Of a stretch of 64,000 nucleotides of DNA, positions 44,704 through 52,782 are shown in pieces (the stretch's first letter is position 1; the number at the start of each line of letters is the position of its first letter). The DNA is from CAVXGU01 sp963761615 (lineage in GTDB: Bacteria > Acidobacteriota > Vicinamibacteria > Vicinamibacterales > CAVVIG01): positions 1 through 64,000 of the forward strand of contig CAVXGU010000001.1 of NCBI GenBank assembly GCA_963761615.1, written 5' to 3'. A program made the translations under genes and the position numbers. The notes below the pieces were generated by a model. It worked only from the letters and a program-made list of their open reading frames with translations, was not told where the DNA came from and ran no database searches.

Positions 44704-46686
44704 CTACGGCATCGTGAACGTGTTGTTGCTCCGCTGGCCGTCCGGGAGGACGTGGTCGGGATCGATCGTCGCCGACCGCACCGCCTTGCTGCCGTCCACT
44801 CTCACCTGGAATTCCCGGTGCTGCTCCCAGGTCTCGACCGGCACCTCGATCCGTGTCTTCGTTCCGTCGGCGTAGACGACCTCGAGCGTCGCCGGCAGCA
44901 CCAGCCGGTCGAGGTTGGCCACGGTGACGAGCGCGCCCTTCGACGCGTCGCCGTCGACGTAGGCGACCTTCTGCACGGCCATGTCGAAGGTCCAGTTCTC
45001 CGCGAACCAGCCGCGCCAGAACCACGACAGGTCCTCGCCGGCCGCGCTGTCCATCGCGCGGAAGAAGTCCGACGGCGACGGGTGCTTGTACGCCCACGCG
45101 TGCACGTACTGACGGAACGCCTCGTCGAACCGGTCGGGCCCCAGGATCTGCTCGCGCAGCAGGACCAGTCCGAGCGCCGTCTTGAAGTAGGTCACCGGGT
45201 GGCGGTACTTCTCCGAGATCTGATCGGCCGCCGCCATGATCGGCGGGGCGTCCGGGTCGCTCAGCGTCTTCAGGATCTCGTCGACCGGGTTGCCGCCGCC
45301 GGGCGCGTACTCCCCGTCGCGCTTGGGTCCGAACTCACCCTTGTTGAAGTCGGCGTCCGCGTAGACGTCCCAGAAGGTGTTGAAGCCCTCGTCCATCCAC
45401 GCCGCGCGCCGCTCGTTGGAGCCGACGATCATCGGAAACCACGTATGCCCGATCTCGTGGGTCGTGACGCTGTAGAGGCCCTTCCCCTTCGATCGGTACG
45501 AGTCGAACACGATGCCGGGATACTCCATCCCGCCGACCACGCCCGCCTCGTTGATGGCGACCGGGTACGGATATTCGAGCCAGTGCTGCGAGAAGAACTC
45601 CACCGTGTGCTTGACGTACTCGGTGGAGCGGGCCCAGCCGTCCCCCTCCAGGCTCTCGACGGGGTACGCCGACATCGCGAGCGCCTTCTTCCCGCTCGGC
45701 AGATCGATGCGGGCGGCGTCCCAGACGAACGCGGTCGAGGCGCCGAAGGCGACGTCGCGGCTGTTCTGCATGCGGAAATGCCACGTGAGCGTGGGGCTCC
45801 CCTGCGGGCGGCTCGAGGGGTTCGTGATGTCTTCCGGCGTGCGGATCACGACCGTCTTCTCGCTCTGCCGCGCCTGATCCAGCCGCGAGCGCTCGGTCGC
45901 CGTCAGCACCTGCTCGGGATTCACGAGCTCGCCGGACCCGACGATGATCATGTTCGAGGGGACGGTGACGCGGTAATCGAAGTCGCCGTACTCCAGGTAG
46001 AACTCGCTGTTGAGGAACGGCAGCGTGTCCCAGCCGCGCAGATCGTCGTACACGCACATGCGCGGATACCACTGCGCCATCTCGTAGATCTCGCCGTTCT
46101 TCGTCGAGATCCAGTCCGTGCGGCCGCCGAAGCTGCCCGGCGGAATCTCGTAGTGATAGACGATGCGCAGCCTGATCTTCCCGCCGCCGGCAGCCACCGG
46201 CTGCGGCAGCTCGACGCGCATCCGCGTGTCGGACACGGCGTGCGTCGCCGCCTTGAACGCGCCGCCCGTCGCCGGCGCCACCTCGACCGACGTGATCTCA
46301 TAGCCGTCGGTGTGCCCCGCCGGCGTGCGCGCGCCCGAGAACGCCGCCCGCGCATCCTCCCGGTACCGGTTCTGGTCCAGCTGCAGCCACAGGAAGTCGA
46401 GCGACGTCGGACTGTTGTTCGTGTACGTGATGACCTCGGTGCCCGTGAGCGTCTTCTGCTGCGGATCGAGGGTCGCCTGGAGGTCGTAATCGGCGCGGTT
46501 CTGCCAGTAGCTCGGCGAGGGCAGTCCGTTCCCCATCCGGTAGGGGCTGACCGGATCGGGATCGTGGAACGGCGCGAACGTCTCGAGCGGGTTGAAGGTG
46601 GGCCCGGCGGCCAGCACGGGCGCCGTCATCGCCGCCGCGCAGGTCAGCACGAGCAGTGAGCACAGAGAGAAGATGTGATGTTTCAT
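44704..46686 (-). CDS. Exported M1-family metallopeptidase
   Basis: The 660-residue protein has a signal peptide (HIFSLCSLLVLTCAAAMTAPVLA) and an N-terminal beta domain. The gluzincin core has GGMEYPGIVF (exopeptidase-type GxMEN variant) and HEIGHTWFPMIVGSNERRAAWMDEGFNTF, i.e. HEXXH near residue 407 with the third zinc ligand in the following WMDEG segment. It is predicted to trim peptides in the periplasm or outside the cell. ATG 46686 directly precedes the signal peptide. A promoter at 46700-46728 places the transcription start only a few bases before this ATG. Confidence 0.87.
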   Translation of the reverse strand: MKHHIFSLCSLLVLTCAAAMTAPVLAAGPTFNPLETFAPFHDPDPVSPYRMGNGLPSPSYWQNRADYDLQATLDPQQKTLTGTEVITYTNNSPTSLDFLWLQLDQNRYREDARAAFSGARTPAGHTDGYEITSVEVAPATGGAFKAATHAVSDTRMRVELPQPVAAGGGKIRLRIVYHYEIPPGSFGGRTDWISTKNGEIYEMAQWYPRMCVYDDLRGWDTLPFLNSEFYLEYGDFDYRVTVPSNMIIVGSGELVNPEQVLTATERSRLDQARQSEKTVVIRTPEDITNPSSRPQGSPTLTWHFRMQNSRDVAFGASTAFVWDAARIDLPSGKKALAMSAYPVESLEGDGWARSTEYVKHTVEFFSQHWLEYPYPVAINEAGVVGGMEYPGIVFDSYRSKGKGLYSVTTHEIGHTWFPMIVGSNERRAAWMDEGFNTFWDVYADADFNKGEFGPKRDGEYAPGGGNPVDEILKTLSDPDAPPIMAAADQISEKYRHPVTYFKTALGLVLLREQILGPDRFDEAFRQYVHAWAYKHPSPSDFFRAMDSAAGEDLSWFWRGWFAENWTFDMAVQKVAYVDGDASKGALVTVANLDRLVLPATLEVVYADGTKTRIEVPVETWEQHREFQVRVDGSKAVRSATIDPDHVLPDGQRSNNTFTMP

Positions 46687-46699
46687 GGGAACGAGCCCG

Positions 46700-46728
46700 A
46701 TATTACCGCGCTTTGACCGATGGGTCAC
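46700..46728 (-). promoter_or_regulatory. Sigma70-type promoter for the M1 peptidase gene
   Basis: On the minus strand, GTGACC (46728-46723), a 17-base spacer and TAATAT (46705-46700). Initiation about seven bases below the -10 would be near 46693, leaving an unusually short leader of about seven bases. Confidence 0.55.
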
Positions 46729-46820
46729 CTGCCCGCGCCGGCGCTCCCGGGCGGGCTTGCGCGCCGCGCCGGGCCGCCGCTAGGCTTCTTCCAGGCCGGG
46801 CTCGCGCCGGGCCGCCACCA

Positions 46821-47201
46821 ATGCCCGAGATCATCGGCGTCGGCCTCGACGCCATCGAGATCGATCGGATCGCCGCCACGCTCGCGCACTACGGCGACCG
46901 GTTCGAGCGACGCCTCTTCACGGACGCCGAGATCGCCTATTGCCGGAGGCGACGCGAGACTGCGGTCCACTTCGCGGGGCGCTTCGCCGCCAAGGAGGCT
47001 GGCATGAAGGCGCTCGGGACCGGACGGTCGCACGGCGTGCTCTGGCGCGACGTCGAGGTCGTGCGCGCCGGCGGGCCGCCGCGGCTCCAATTCCACGGCG
47101 GCGCGGCCCGGCGATTCGCGGCGATCGGCGGCCGCACGGCGCTCGTCACGATCACGCACAGCCGCGCCCTCGCCATGGCCCAGGTGATCCTGCTCGGCTG
47201 A
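46821..47201 (+). CDS. acpS: Holo-[acyl-carrier-protein] synthase
   Basis: The 126-residue protein transfers phosphopantetheine from CoA to acyl carrier protein. It carries the signature IGVGLDAIEIDRIAATLAHYGDRFERRLFTDAEIAYC with the Mg-binding Asp, and HFAGRFAAKEAGMKALGTG with the catalytic WxxKEA-type motif. ITHSRALAMAQVIL is near the end. ATG 46821 gives the standard length. It diverges from the M1 peptidase gene across a GC-rich 134-base spacer. Confidence 0.92.
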   Translation: MPEIIGVGLDAIEIDRIAATLAHYGDRFERRLFTDAEIAYCRRRRETAVHFAGRFAAKEAGMKALGTGRSHGVLWRDVEVVRAGGPPRLQFHGGAARRFAAIGGRTALVTITHSRALAMAQVILLG

Positions 47202-47382
47202 CTCCTTCCGGCATCGCGTGTCGCGATCGACCGCGGACCACCGAGCAACCGCGGTTGTCGGTTCTTCGGCTGTCGGACCCCGCGCTCGCCGTGCACTGGC
47301 TCCCTCTCCCATAACCCTCTCCGGCGCCTGCCGTTGCGGCCGCAGTTCTCCCGCCGCGCGCCTGGCACGCCCCATGTAGCTC
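47202..47382. other. Non-coding spacer, no recognisable feature
   Basis: The spacer between acpS and the 101-residue gene is about 470 bases in total. This first part is GC-rich without a convincing frame, promoter or repeat. It contains a small pyrimidine-rich stretch (ccctctcccataaccctctcc). Confidence 0.4.
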
Positions 47383-47432
47383 GCGTCCATCAGGAACGGG
47401 CCGTCCGAAGCGGACGGCCGGACGTGGACGCG
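47383..47432. other. Nested hairpin ahead of the family C array
   Basis: GGCCGTCCG-aag-CGGACGGCC (47399-47419) is a perfect 9-bp stem with a three-base loop, enclosed by a second stem GCGTCCA (47383-47389) / TGGACGC (47426-47432). It lies just before the family C repeats and could be part of an RNA leader or a terminator for acpS. Confidence 0.5.
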
Positions 47433-47444
47433 AACCGCCGGTGG

Positions 47445-47655
47445 CCCCGGCGCCACTCGAAGACGTCGCGCCTGCGGCCACGCCGCGGCGAGGACGCGCA
47501 TCCGAGCCAAGGCGGCGGCGGCAGTTCGCGCCGGGGGTGGGGCCCCGGCGCCGCTCGAAGACGTCGCGCCTGCGGCCACGCCGCGGCGAGGACGCGCGTC
47601 CGAGCCAAGGCGTCGGCGGCAGTTCGCGCCGGGGGTGGGGCCCCGGCGCCACTGG
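47445..47655 (+). repeat. Family C minisatellite array, about two units of 98 bp
   Basis: Units begin GCGCCTGCGGCCACGCCGCGG at 47468 and 47566 and end in GGGGGTGGGGCCCCGGCGCC. The last unit runs into ACTGGAAAAGGAG, the ribosome site of the 101-residue gene. The sequence is a diverged form of the arrays at 51225-51530 and 56108-56704, in the same orientation relative to the downstream gene. Confidence 0.8.
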
Positions 47656-47670
47656 AAAAGGAGCTGCATC

Positions 47671-47976
47671 ATGACCGTCAAGTTCATGCCGAACGACAAG
47701 GGCAACCCGCCCGGCAAGCTCGCGGACGCCGAGCTGCACTTCACCGAGGGCCTGCTCGAAGGTCTGAAGCTGGTCGGGTTCTCGATCTGGGAGCGGCGTG
47801 GAGGCTCGGGGCGCAACGTCACGTTCCCCGCGCGGCAGTACAGCGTCAACGGCGAGCGTCGCAGCTTCGCGCTGCTGCGGCCCCTGGCCGACGCCACCGC
47901 GCAGCAGAAGCTGCGCGACTTCGTGCTGCAGGCCTATCAGGAGTTCGAGGCGGAAACGGCGCTGGTCACCGACTGA
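47671..47976 (+). CDS. 101-residue protein of unknown function (weakly SpoVG-like)
   Basis: ATG 47671 has a strong ribosome site (AAAAGGAG) ten bases upstream. The product reads VKFMPNDKGNPPGKLADAELHF, then LVGFSIWERRGGSGRNVTFPARQYSVNGERRSF, ending LRDFVLQAYQEFEAETALVTD. The layout, a short strand, GFSIWE, a charged loop with NVTFPARQ, and a C-terminal LRDFVLxAY helix, recalls SpoVG (G-F...MPSR...I..AVL..Y), but the similarity is by eye and weak. It is small and soluble, with no signal. Its last 11 bases overlap the end of the convergent radical SAM gene. A family C array forms its leader, as for ftsZ and murG. Confidence 0.6.
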   Translation: MTVKFMPNDKGNPPGKLADAELHFTEGLLEGLKLVGFSIWERRGGSGRNVTFPARQYSVNGERRSFALLRPLADATAQQKLRDFVLQAYQEFEAETALVTD

Positions 47977-49720
47977 TCTCCTGAATCACGGGCAGCAGTC
48001 GGGCGTTTTCCTGCTGGCGCTTGGGCGGGAGCGTCCATTCTTCCCTGAGGGACTTGGCGAACTCGGCCTGGAAGAAGGAGGCCTTCATGCCGCCGTCGAT
48101 CACGTCCCACGGCAGGACTTCGTCGCCGCTGCGGTCCCGGAAGATGTAGAAGTCGGCGTCGACGCCGGCCTCGGCGACCGCCGCCCTCCAGTTCTGGCCG
48201 TTGCGCTCGGCCGCTTCGATCGCGGCGGCGACGCGCCGGTCGCCGAGCGAGAGCAGCGCCTGGTAGAACGAGTGCCGCTCCGACTTGATGTTGAAGTACA
48301 CGTTGTCGATGTCCGCCATGAGCGTCCGCAGCCGCTTGATCTTCCGCTCGGTGATCGCCGGCTCCTCCATCGGCAGCCACTGGTACGCCGTGGCGGGCTT
48401 CGGCACGAGGGGATTCACGCTGCCGACGATGCGGCCGACCTGGCCGCGGGTCCTGGCATGGGCCAGCATCCGCTCGCGCATCTGCAGCGTCAGATCGCGG
48501 ATGGCCACCAGGTCATCGTCGGTCTCGGTGGGGAGGCCGATCATGTAATAGAGCTTCAGATTCTCGACGCCGTTGGCGAAGAGCAGTTCGGCGCGATCGA
48601 GGATCTCGTCGTTGGTTACCGTCTTGTTGATCACGCGCCGCAGCCGGTCCGATCCCGTCTCGGGCGCGATCGTGATGGTGCGCTCGCCGCTCGCCCGGAG
48701 GAGTCGGACGATGGGCTCGGTGAGATCGTCGAGGCGGAGCGAGGCGGGGCTGATCGCGTAGCCCATCTCGTTGAGGGCGGCCAGGATGCGCTCGATCTCG
48801 GGGTGATCGCAGAGCGCGATCGACACCAGGCCCGCACGCGATGCGTGGGGACGCGCCGCGCGAGCCAGATCGAGAATCCGGTCGGCCGGGAACGCCCGCA
48901 CGGGCAGGTAGTTGTAGCCCGCCCAGCAGAACCGGCACAGGTTCGCACAGCCGCGGACGACCTCGACGAGGAAGCGCGATCCGAACTCCGTGTCCGGCGT
49001 GAAGATGCTCGTCGCCGGCGGGTCGCACGCGTCGGTCACGGGCAGCGCCGCCTTCCGCACGCGCACCTCGCGGTCGTCGACCGTCGAGCGGAAGCCCAGC
49101 AACGTGCCGTCGCCGGCCACGCGCGGCTCCACCAGGGCGGGCACGTAGAAACCGGGTTCCCCGGAGAGACGGCGCAGCAGGCCGGCACGGCCCGATTCCT
49201 CGGCGAACGCGCGGCCGATCGCCGGAACGAGGATCTCGCCCTCTCCCGCGGCAATCACGTCGGCGAAGGGCGCCAGCGGCTCGGGGTTGACGAACGTCAC
49301 GGCGCCGCCGATGAGCACGAGCGGATGGCGGGACTCCCGCTCGGCGGCCCGCGCGGGGATGCCCGCGAGGCGGAGGATCGAGAGCACGTTCACGTAGTCC
49401 CACTCGAACGACACCGAGAACGCCAGGACGTCGAAGTCGCCGACCGGTGTCTGGGATTCGAGGCTGATGAGGCCGGCGCCGCTGGAGACGAGCTCGGCCA
49501 GCTCCTGCTTCGGTGGCAGGAACACGCGCTCGCACACGACATCGTCCTGGGCGTTGAAGAGCCGGTAGACGGTCTGGAAGCCGAGGTTCGACATCCCGAC
49601 CCAGTACGTGTTCGGAAACGCCAGGGCGACGCGCAGACGATCGCCGTGCGGCTTGTGGACGTAGCCGACTTCTTTCGAGAGGGTTTCGCGTGCGCGCTCG
49701 CGCTGCTGCCAGGACTTCAT
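47966..49720 (-). CDS. B12-binding/radical SAM protein (TIGR03960-type)
   Basis: The 584-residue protein has an N-terminal B12-binding-like domain (RLRVALAFPNTYWVGMSNLGFQTVYRLFNAQDDVVCERVFLP). The radical SAM core has the Cx3Cx2C cluster in RGCANLCRFCWAGYNYLPVR near residue 255, and TIAPETGSDRLRRVINKTVTNDEIL and LKLYYMIGLPTETDDDL are conserved later. Many bacteria carry this family as the first part of a fused or paired system with a small DUF2344 protein; no such partner is adjacent here. The substrate is unknown. It follows ftsZ on the same strand after a GC-rich hairpin. Confidence 0.85.
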   Translation of the reverse strand: MKSWQQRERARETLSKEVGYVHKPHGDRLRVALAFPNTYWVGMSNLGFQTVYRLFNAQDDVVCERVFLPPKQELAELVSSGAGLISLESQTPVGDFDVLAFSVSFEWDYVNVLSILRLAGIPARAAERESRHPLVLIGGAVTFVNPEPLAPFADVIAAGEGEILVPAIGRAFAEESGRAGLLRRLSGEPGFYVPALVEPRVAGDGTLLGFRSTVDDREVRVRKAALPVTDACDPPATSIFTPDTEFGSRFLVEVVRGCANLCRFCWAGYNYLPVRAFPADRILDLARAARPHASRAGLVSIALCDHPEIERILAALNEMGYAISPASLRLDDLTEPIVRLLRASGERTITIAPETGSDRLRRVINKTVTNDEILDRAELLFANGVENLKLYYMIGLPTETDDDLVAIRDLTLQMRERMLAHARTRGQVGRIVGSVNPLVPKPATAYQWLPMEEPAITERKIKRLRTLMADIDNVYFNIKSERHSFYQALLSLGDRRVAAAIEAAERNGQNWRAAVAEAGVDADFYIFRDRSGDEVLPWDVIDGGMKASFFQAEFAKSLREEWTLPPKRQQENARLLPVIQEISR

Positions 49721-49820
49721 GGATGGTCACGCCCGTCCGGCTGCTCACCCTCGGACGGCGGCGCTCCCGGGTGCCGTGGATCTTCCTACTGTATCACCGG
49801 GACCCGGTCGGCCCGGGCGC

Positions 49821-49897
49821 GACCGATCGCGGTCCGGACGCCCGCCGGCCCGCCCCCGGCGCGGGTCGGCCGCCTCCAGCGCGGCGGGCGATCGGTC
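49821..49897 (-). terminator. Long GC-rich stem-loop between ftsZ and the radical SAM gene
   Basis: GACCGATCGC (49821-49830) pairs perfectly with GCGATCGGTC (49888-49897), and GCCCGCCG (49840-49847) pairs with CGGCGGGC (49882-49889) inside. The stem starts at the ftsZ stop codon. There is no T-run, so it may attenuate or protect mRNA rather than terminate fully. Confidence 0.4.
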
Positions 49898-51215
49898 AGT
49901 CCTGACGCCTGAGGAAGGCGGGGACGTCGAAGCCCGAGGCGAGGTCGAGGTCGACGGGCGCGTCCGGCCCGGCTGGCGGCGCCGCGAGCCGGTCCACCGG
50001 GTCCTCGACGGGGAGGGCGTGGTGAGGAACCACCGGCGCCGCGGATCCGCCGGCGGCGGCGACGGGCAGCTCGAGCTGCGGCCGGCGCGCCACGGACACG
50101 CGCCGCGCGGCGGGCGCCTCGGCGCGCGCCCGCAGATGCTCGGCGTACTCGGTCATGTCGACGGGCGTCTGGGCCGGAACCGGCGCCGGCTTCGCGGTGT
50201 CGACGGGCGTGAAGCCCGTCGCGATGACCGTGATCTTCACTTTCCCCTTCAGCGCGGGATCGACGACTGCGCCGAAGATGATGTTGGCGTCCTCGTGGGC
50301 CGCCTCCTGCACGATGGACGAGGCCTCGCTGACCTCGATGAGCGACAGGTCGGGCCCGCCCGTCACGTTGATGATCACCCCTCGCGACCCGTGCACCGCC
50401 GCGCCCTCGAGCAGCGGGCTCGAAATCGCGCGCTGCGCCGCCTCGATCGCCCGGCCCTCGCCCTCCGCGATGCCCGTGCCCATCATCGCCATCCCCATGC
50501 CCGCCATGATGGTCTTCACGTCCGCGAAGTCGAGGTTGATGAGGCCGGGCACGAGAATCAGATCGGAGATCCCCTGGATGGCCTGGCGCAGCACGTCGTC
50601 GGCGGTCGCGAACGCGTCGGTGAGCGGGGTGTTGCGGTCGATGATCGACAACAGCCGCTCGTTGGGGATCGTGATGATCGTGTCGACGCACTCGCGGAGC
50701 TGCTCGAGACCGCGATCGGACTGCGCCAGTCGCTTCTTGCCCTCGAACTTGAACGGCTTGGTCACGACGGCGATGGTCAGCGCGCCGAGCTCGCTCGCCA
50801 GGCTCGCGATCACCGGCGCCGCACCGGTGCCCGTGCCGCCCCCGAGGCCGGTCGTCACGAAGATCATGTCGGCGCCGTCGAGCGCCTGGATGATCTTGTC
50901 GGTGTCCTCGAGCGCCGCCTGGCGGCCCACGTTCGGGTCCGCCCCAGCCCCGAGGCCCTTCGTCAGCTTGCTGCCGATCTGCAGCTTCACGGGCGCCGCG
51001 TTGTTGGCGAGCGCCTGGACGTCGGTGTTGGCGACAATGAACTCGACGCCCTGGAAGCCGGCCTGGACCATGCGGTTCACGGCGTTGCCGCCGCCACCGC
51101 CGACACCCAGCACCTTGATGCGGGCGCCCGTCCGGGATTCGTCGGCCAGCTGCAGCCGCAGCCGGGCGGCGTCCTGGCTCTCACCCGCGGCGGGCCACTT
51201 GTTCACGTCAGCCAT
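49896..51215 (-). CDS. ftsZ: Cell division GTPase FtsZ
   Basis: The 439-residue tubulin homologue forms the Z ring. It has KVLGVGGGGGNAVNRM at the N-terminus, the GTP-binding loop VTTGLGGGTGTGAAPVIASLA near residue 121, NFDFADV-type LINLDFADVKTIM (T7 loop region) and VTGGPDLSLIEV. A long Pro/Ala-rich linker follows, then the C-terminal peptide DVPAFLRRQD that binds FtsA. ATG 51215 has the ribosome site AAAAGGAGA. Its leader is a family C repeat array that separates it from ftsA. It is the last gene of the dcw cluster. Confidence 0.96.
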   Translation of the reverse strand: MADVNKWPAAGESQDAARLRLQLADESRTGARIKVLGVGGGGGNAVNRMVQAGFQGVEFIVANTDVQALANNAAPVKLQIGSKLTKGLGAGADPNVGRQAALEDTDKIIQALDGADMIFVTTGLGGGTGTGAAPVIASLASELGALTIAVVTKPFKFEGKKRLAQSDRGLEQLRECVDTIITIPNERLLSIIDRNTPLTDAFATADDVLRQAIQGISDLILVPGLINLDFADVKTIMAGMGMAMMGTGIAEGEGRAIEAAQRAISSPLLEGAAVHGSRGVIINVTGGPDLSLIEVSEASSIVQEAAHEDANIIFGAVVDPALKGKVKITVIATGFTPVDTAKPAPVPAQTPVDMTEYAEHLRARAEAPAARRVSVARRPQLELPVAAAGGSAAPVVPHHALPVEDPVDRLAAPPAGPDAPVDLDLASGFDVPAFLRRQD

Positions 51216-51224
51216 GCGCGTCTC

Positions 51225-51527
51225 CTTTTATCACTGGCGGCGGGGCCCCACCCCCGCCGCGAACTGACGCCGATGCCTCGTCTCGGATCTCCAGGTCCTC
51301 GACTCGGCATGGCCGCAGGCGCCTTGCGTCTCCCACTGGCGGCGGGGCCCCGCCCCTACCGCGAACTGACGCCGATGCCTCGTCTCGGATCTCCAGGTCC
51401 TTCGACTCGGCATGGCCGCAGGCGCCTTGCGTCTCCCACTGGCGGCGGGACCCCGCCCCTACCGCAACCTGACGCCGAGGCCTCGTCTCGGATCTCCAGG
51501 TCCTCGACTCGGCATGGCCGCAGGCGC
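51225..51527 (-). repeat. Family C minisatellite array, three units of about 102 bp, between ftsA and ftsZ
   Basis: In the minus direction each unit opens GCGCCTGCGGCCATGCCGAG and closes with GCGGGGGTGGGGCCCCGCCGCC or a variant. The anchor GGCCGCAGG (plus strand) recurs at 51311, 51414 and 51516. The first unit begins inside the ftsA stop codon region and the last ends at the ftsZ ribosome site. The GGCGGGG...CCCCGCC part is self-complementary, so the transcript should form serial hairpins. Confidence 0.88.
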
Positions 51528-52763
51528 TCAAAAGAATTCCTTGAACAGTCCCCGGAGCCGGCCAGCCATGCGCCCGATCGCGCCCGCCCCGACCATCGTG
51601 TGCACCGGCTCGACCGAGTTGCGGCACGCGTACACCACCAGGCCCACGCCGGTTGCGAACGTCGGGCTGTTCACGTGGTCGGCCAGTCCACCCACCCCGG
51701 TGGGGCAGCCCCGCCGGATGGGCAGGTCGAAGATCTGCTCCGCAATCTCGGGCATCCCGTCCAGAATCGCGCCGCCGCCGGTCAGCACGATCCCGGAGTT
51801 TAGGCTCTTCTCGTATCCCGCGCGCCGGATTTCGTCCCATACGAGGTGAAAGATTTCCTCGGCGCGCGGCTGAAGGATTTCGGCCAGGATGCGCCGGGCC
51901 ATTACGCGGGGCTTACGCCCGCCCACGCTGGCCACTTCCATCGTCTCGTCCTCGTCGACCATCCCCGAGAGGGCGCACCCGCACTTGCGCTTGATCTTTT
52001 CCGCGTCCGGCACCGGCGTCCGCAGTCCGACCGCGATGTCGTTGGTGAAGTGGTCGCCGCCGATGCCAATCACCGCAGTGTGCCACAGACTCCCGCGCTC
52101 GTAGATGGCGATGTCGGTCGTGCCGCCGCCGATGTCCACGAGGGCGACGCCCAGCTCCTTTTCGTCCTCGGTCAGCACCGAGTCGCTGGCGGCGAGCTGC
52201 TCGACCACCGTCTCGGCGACGTTCACTCCGGCGCGATTCACGCAGCCCACCAGGTTCTGCGTCGAGCTCTGGCTGCCCGTGACGATGTGGACGTTCACCT
52301 CGAGCCGCGTGCCGGTCATACCCACGGGCGCGCCGATCCCGTCCTGCTCGTCGACGACGAAGTCCTGCGGCAGCACGTGGAGGATCTCGCGCCCGGTCGG
52401 CAGCGAGACGGCCTTGGCGGCGTCGATCGCCCGGCGCACGTCCTCGCGCGTGATCTCGCGGTTCTTGCCGGCCACGGCGATCACGCCGCGGCTGTTGAAG
52501 CCCTTGATGTGCGGCCCGGACAGCGCCAGGTGCACCGAGTCGATCTCGACGCCCGCCATCAGCTCGGCCTCGTCGACCGCCGCCTTGATGGACTCGACCG
52601 CCGCCTCCAGGTTCACCACGACGCCGCGCCGGATCCCCCTCGACTCGGCGACGCCCAGTCCGACGATGTCGAGGCCCTCGCCGTCGAGCACCTCGCCCAC
52701 GACGGCGGTGACCTTCGACGTCCCGACGTCGAGTCCCACGATGTATCGCTCTCTTCGTCCCAC
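51528..52763 (-). CDS. ftsA: Cell division protein FtsA
   Basis: The 411-residue actin-like protein tethers FtsZ to the membrane. Segments include YIVGLDVGTSKVTAVVGEV (phosphate 1), the 1C-domain region, VALVDIGGGTTDIAIYERGSL (phosphate 2), SGIVLTGGGAILDGMPEIAEQ (adenosine motif) and a C-terminal amphipathic helix MAGRLRGLFKEFF. It starts 19 bases after ftsQ. Its stop codon lies at the edge of the family C array. Confidence 0.95.
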   Translation of the reverse strand: MGRRERYIVGLDVGTSKVTAVVGEVLDGEGLDIVGLGVAESRGIRRGVVVNLEAAVESIKAAVDEAELMAGVEIDSVHLALSGPHIKGFNSRGVIAVAGKNREITREDVRRAIDAAKAVSLPTGREILHVLPQDFVVDEQDGIGAPVGMTGTRLEVNVHIVTGSQSSTQNLVGCVNRAGVNVAETVVEQLAASDSVLTEDEKELGVALVDIGGGTTDIAIYERGSLWHTAVIGIGGDHFTNDIAVGLRTPVPDAEKIKRKCGCALSGMVDEDETMEVASVGGRKPRVMARRILAEILQPRAEEIFHLVWDEIRRAGYEKSLNSGIVLTGGGAILDGMPEIAEQIFDLPIRRGCPTGVGGLADHVNSPTFATGVGLVVYACRNSVEPVHTMVGAGAIGRMAGRLRGLFKEFF

Positions 52764-52782
52764 TCTTCCTCCGGGAGGCGCG

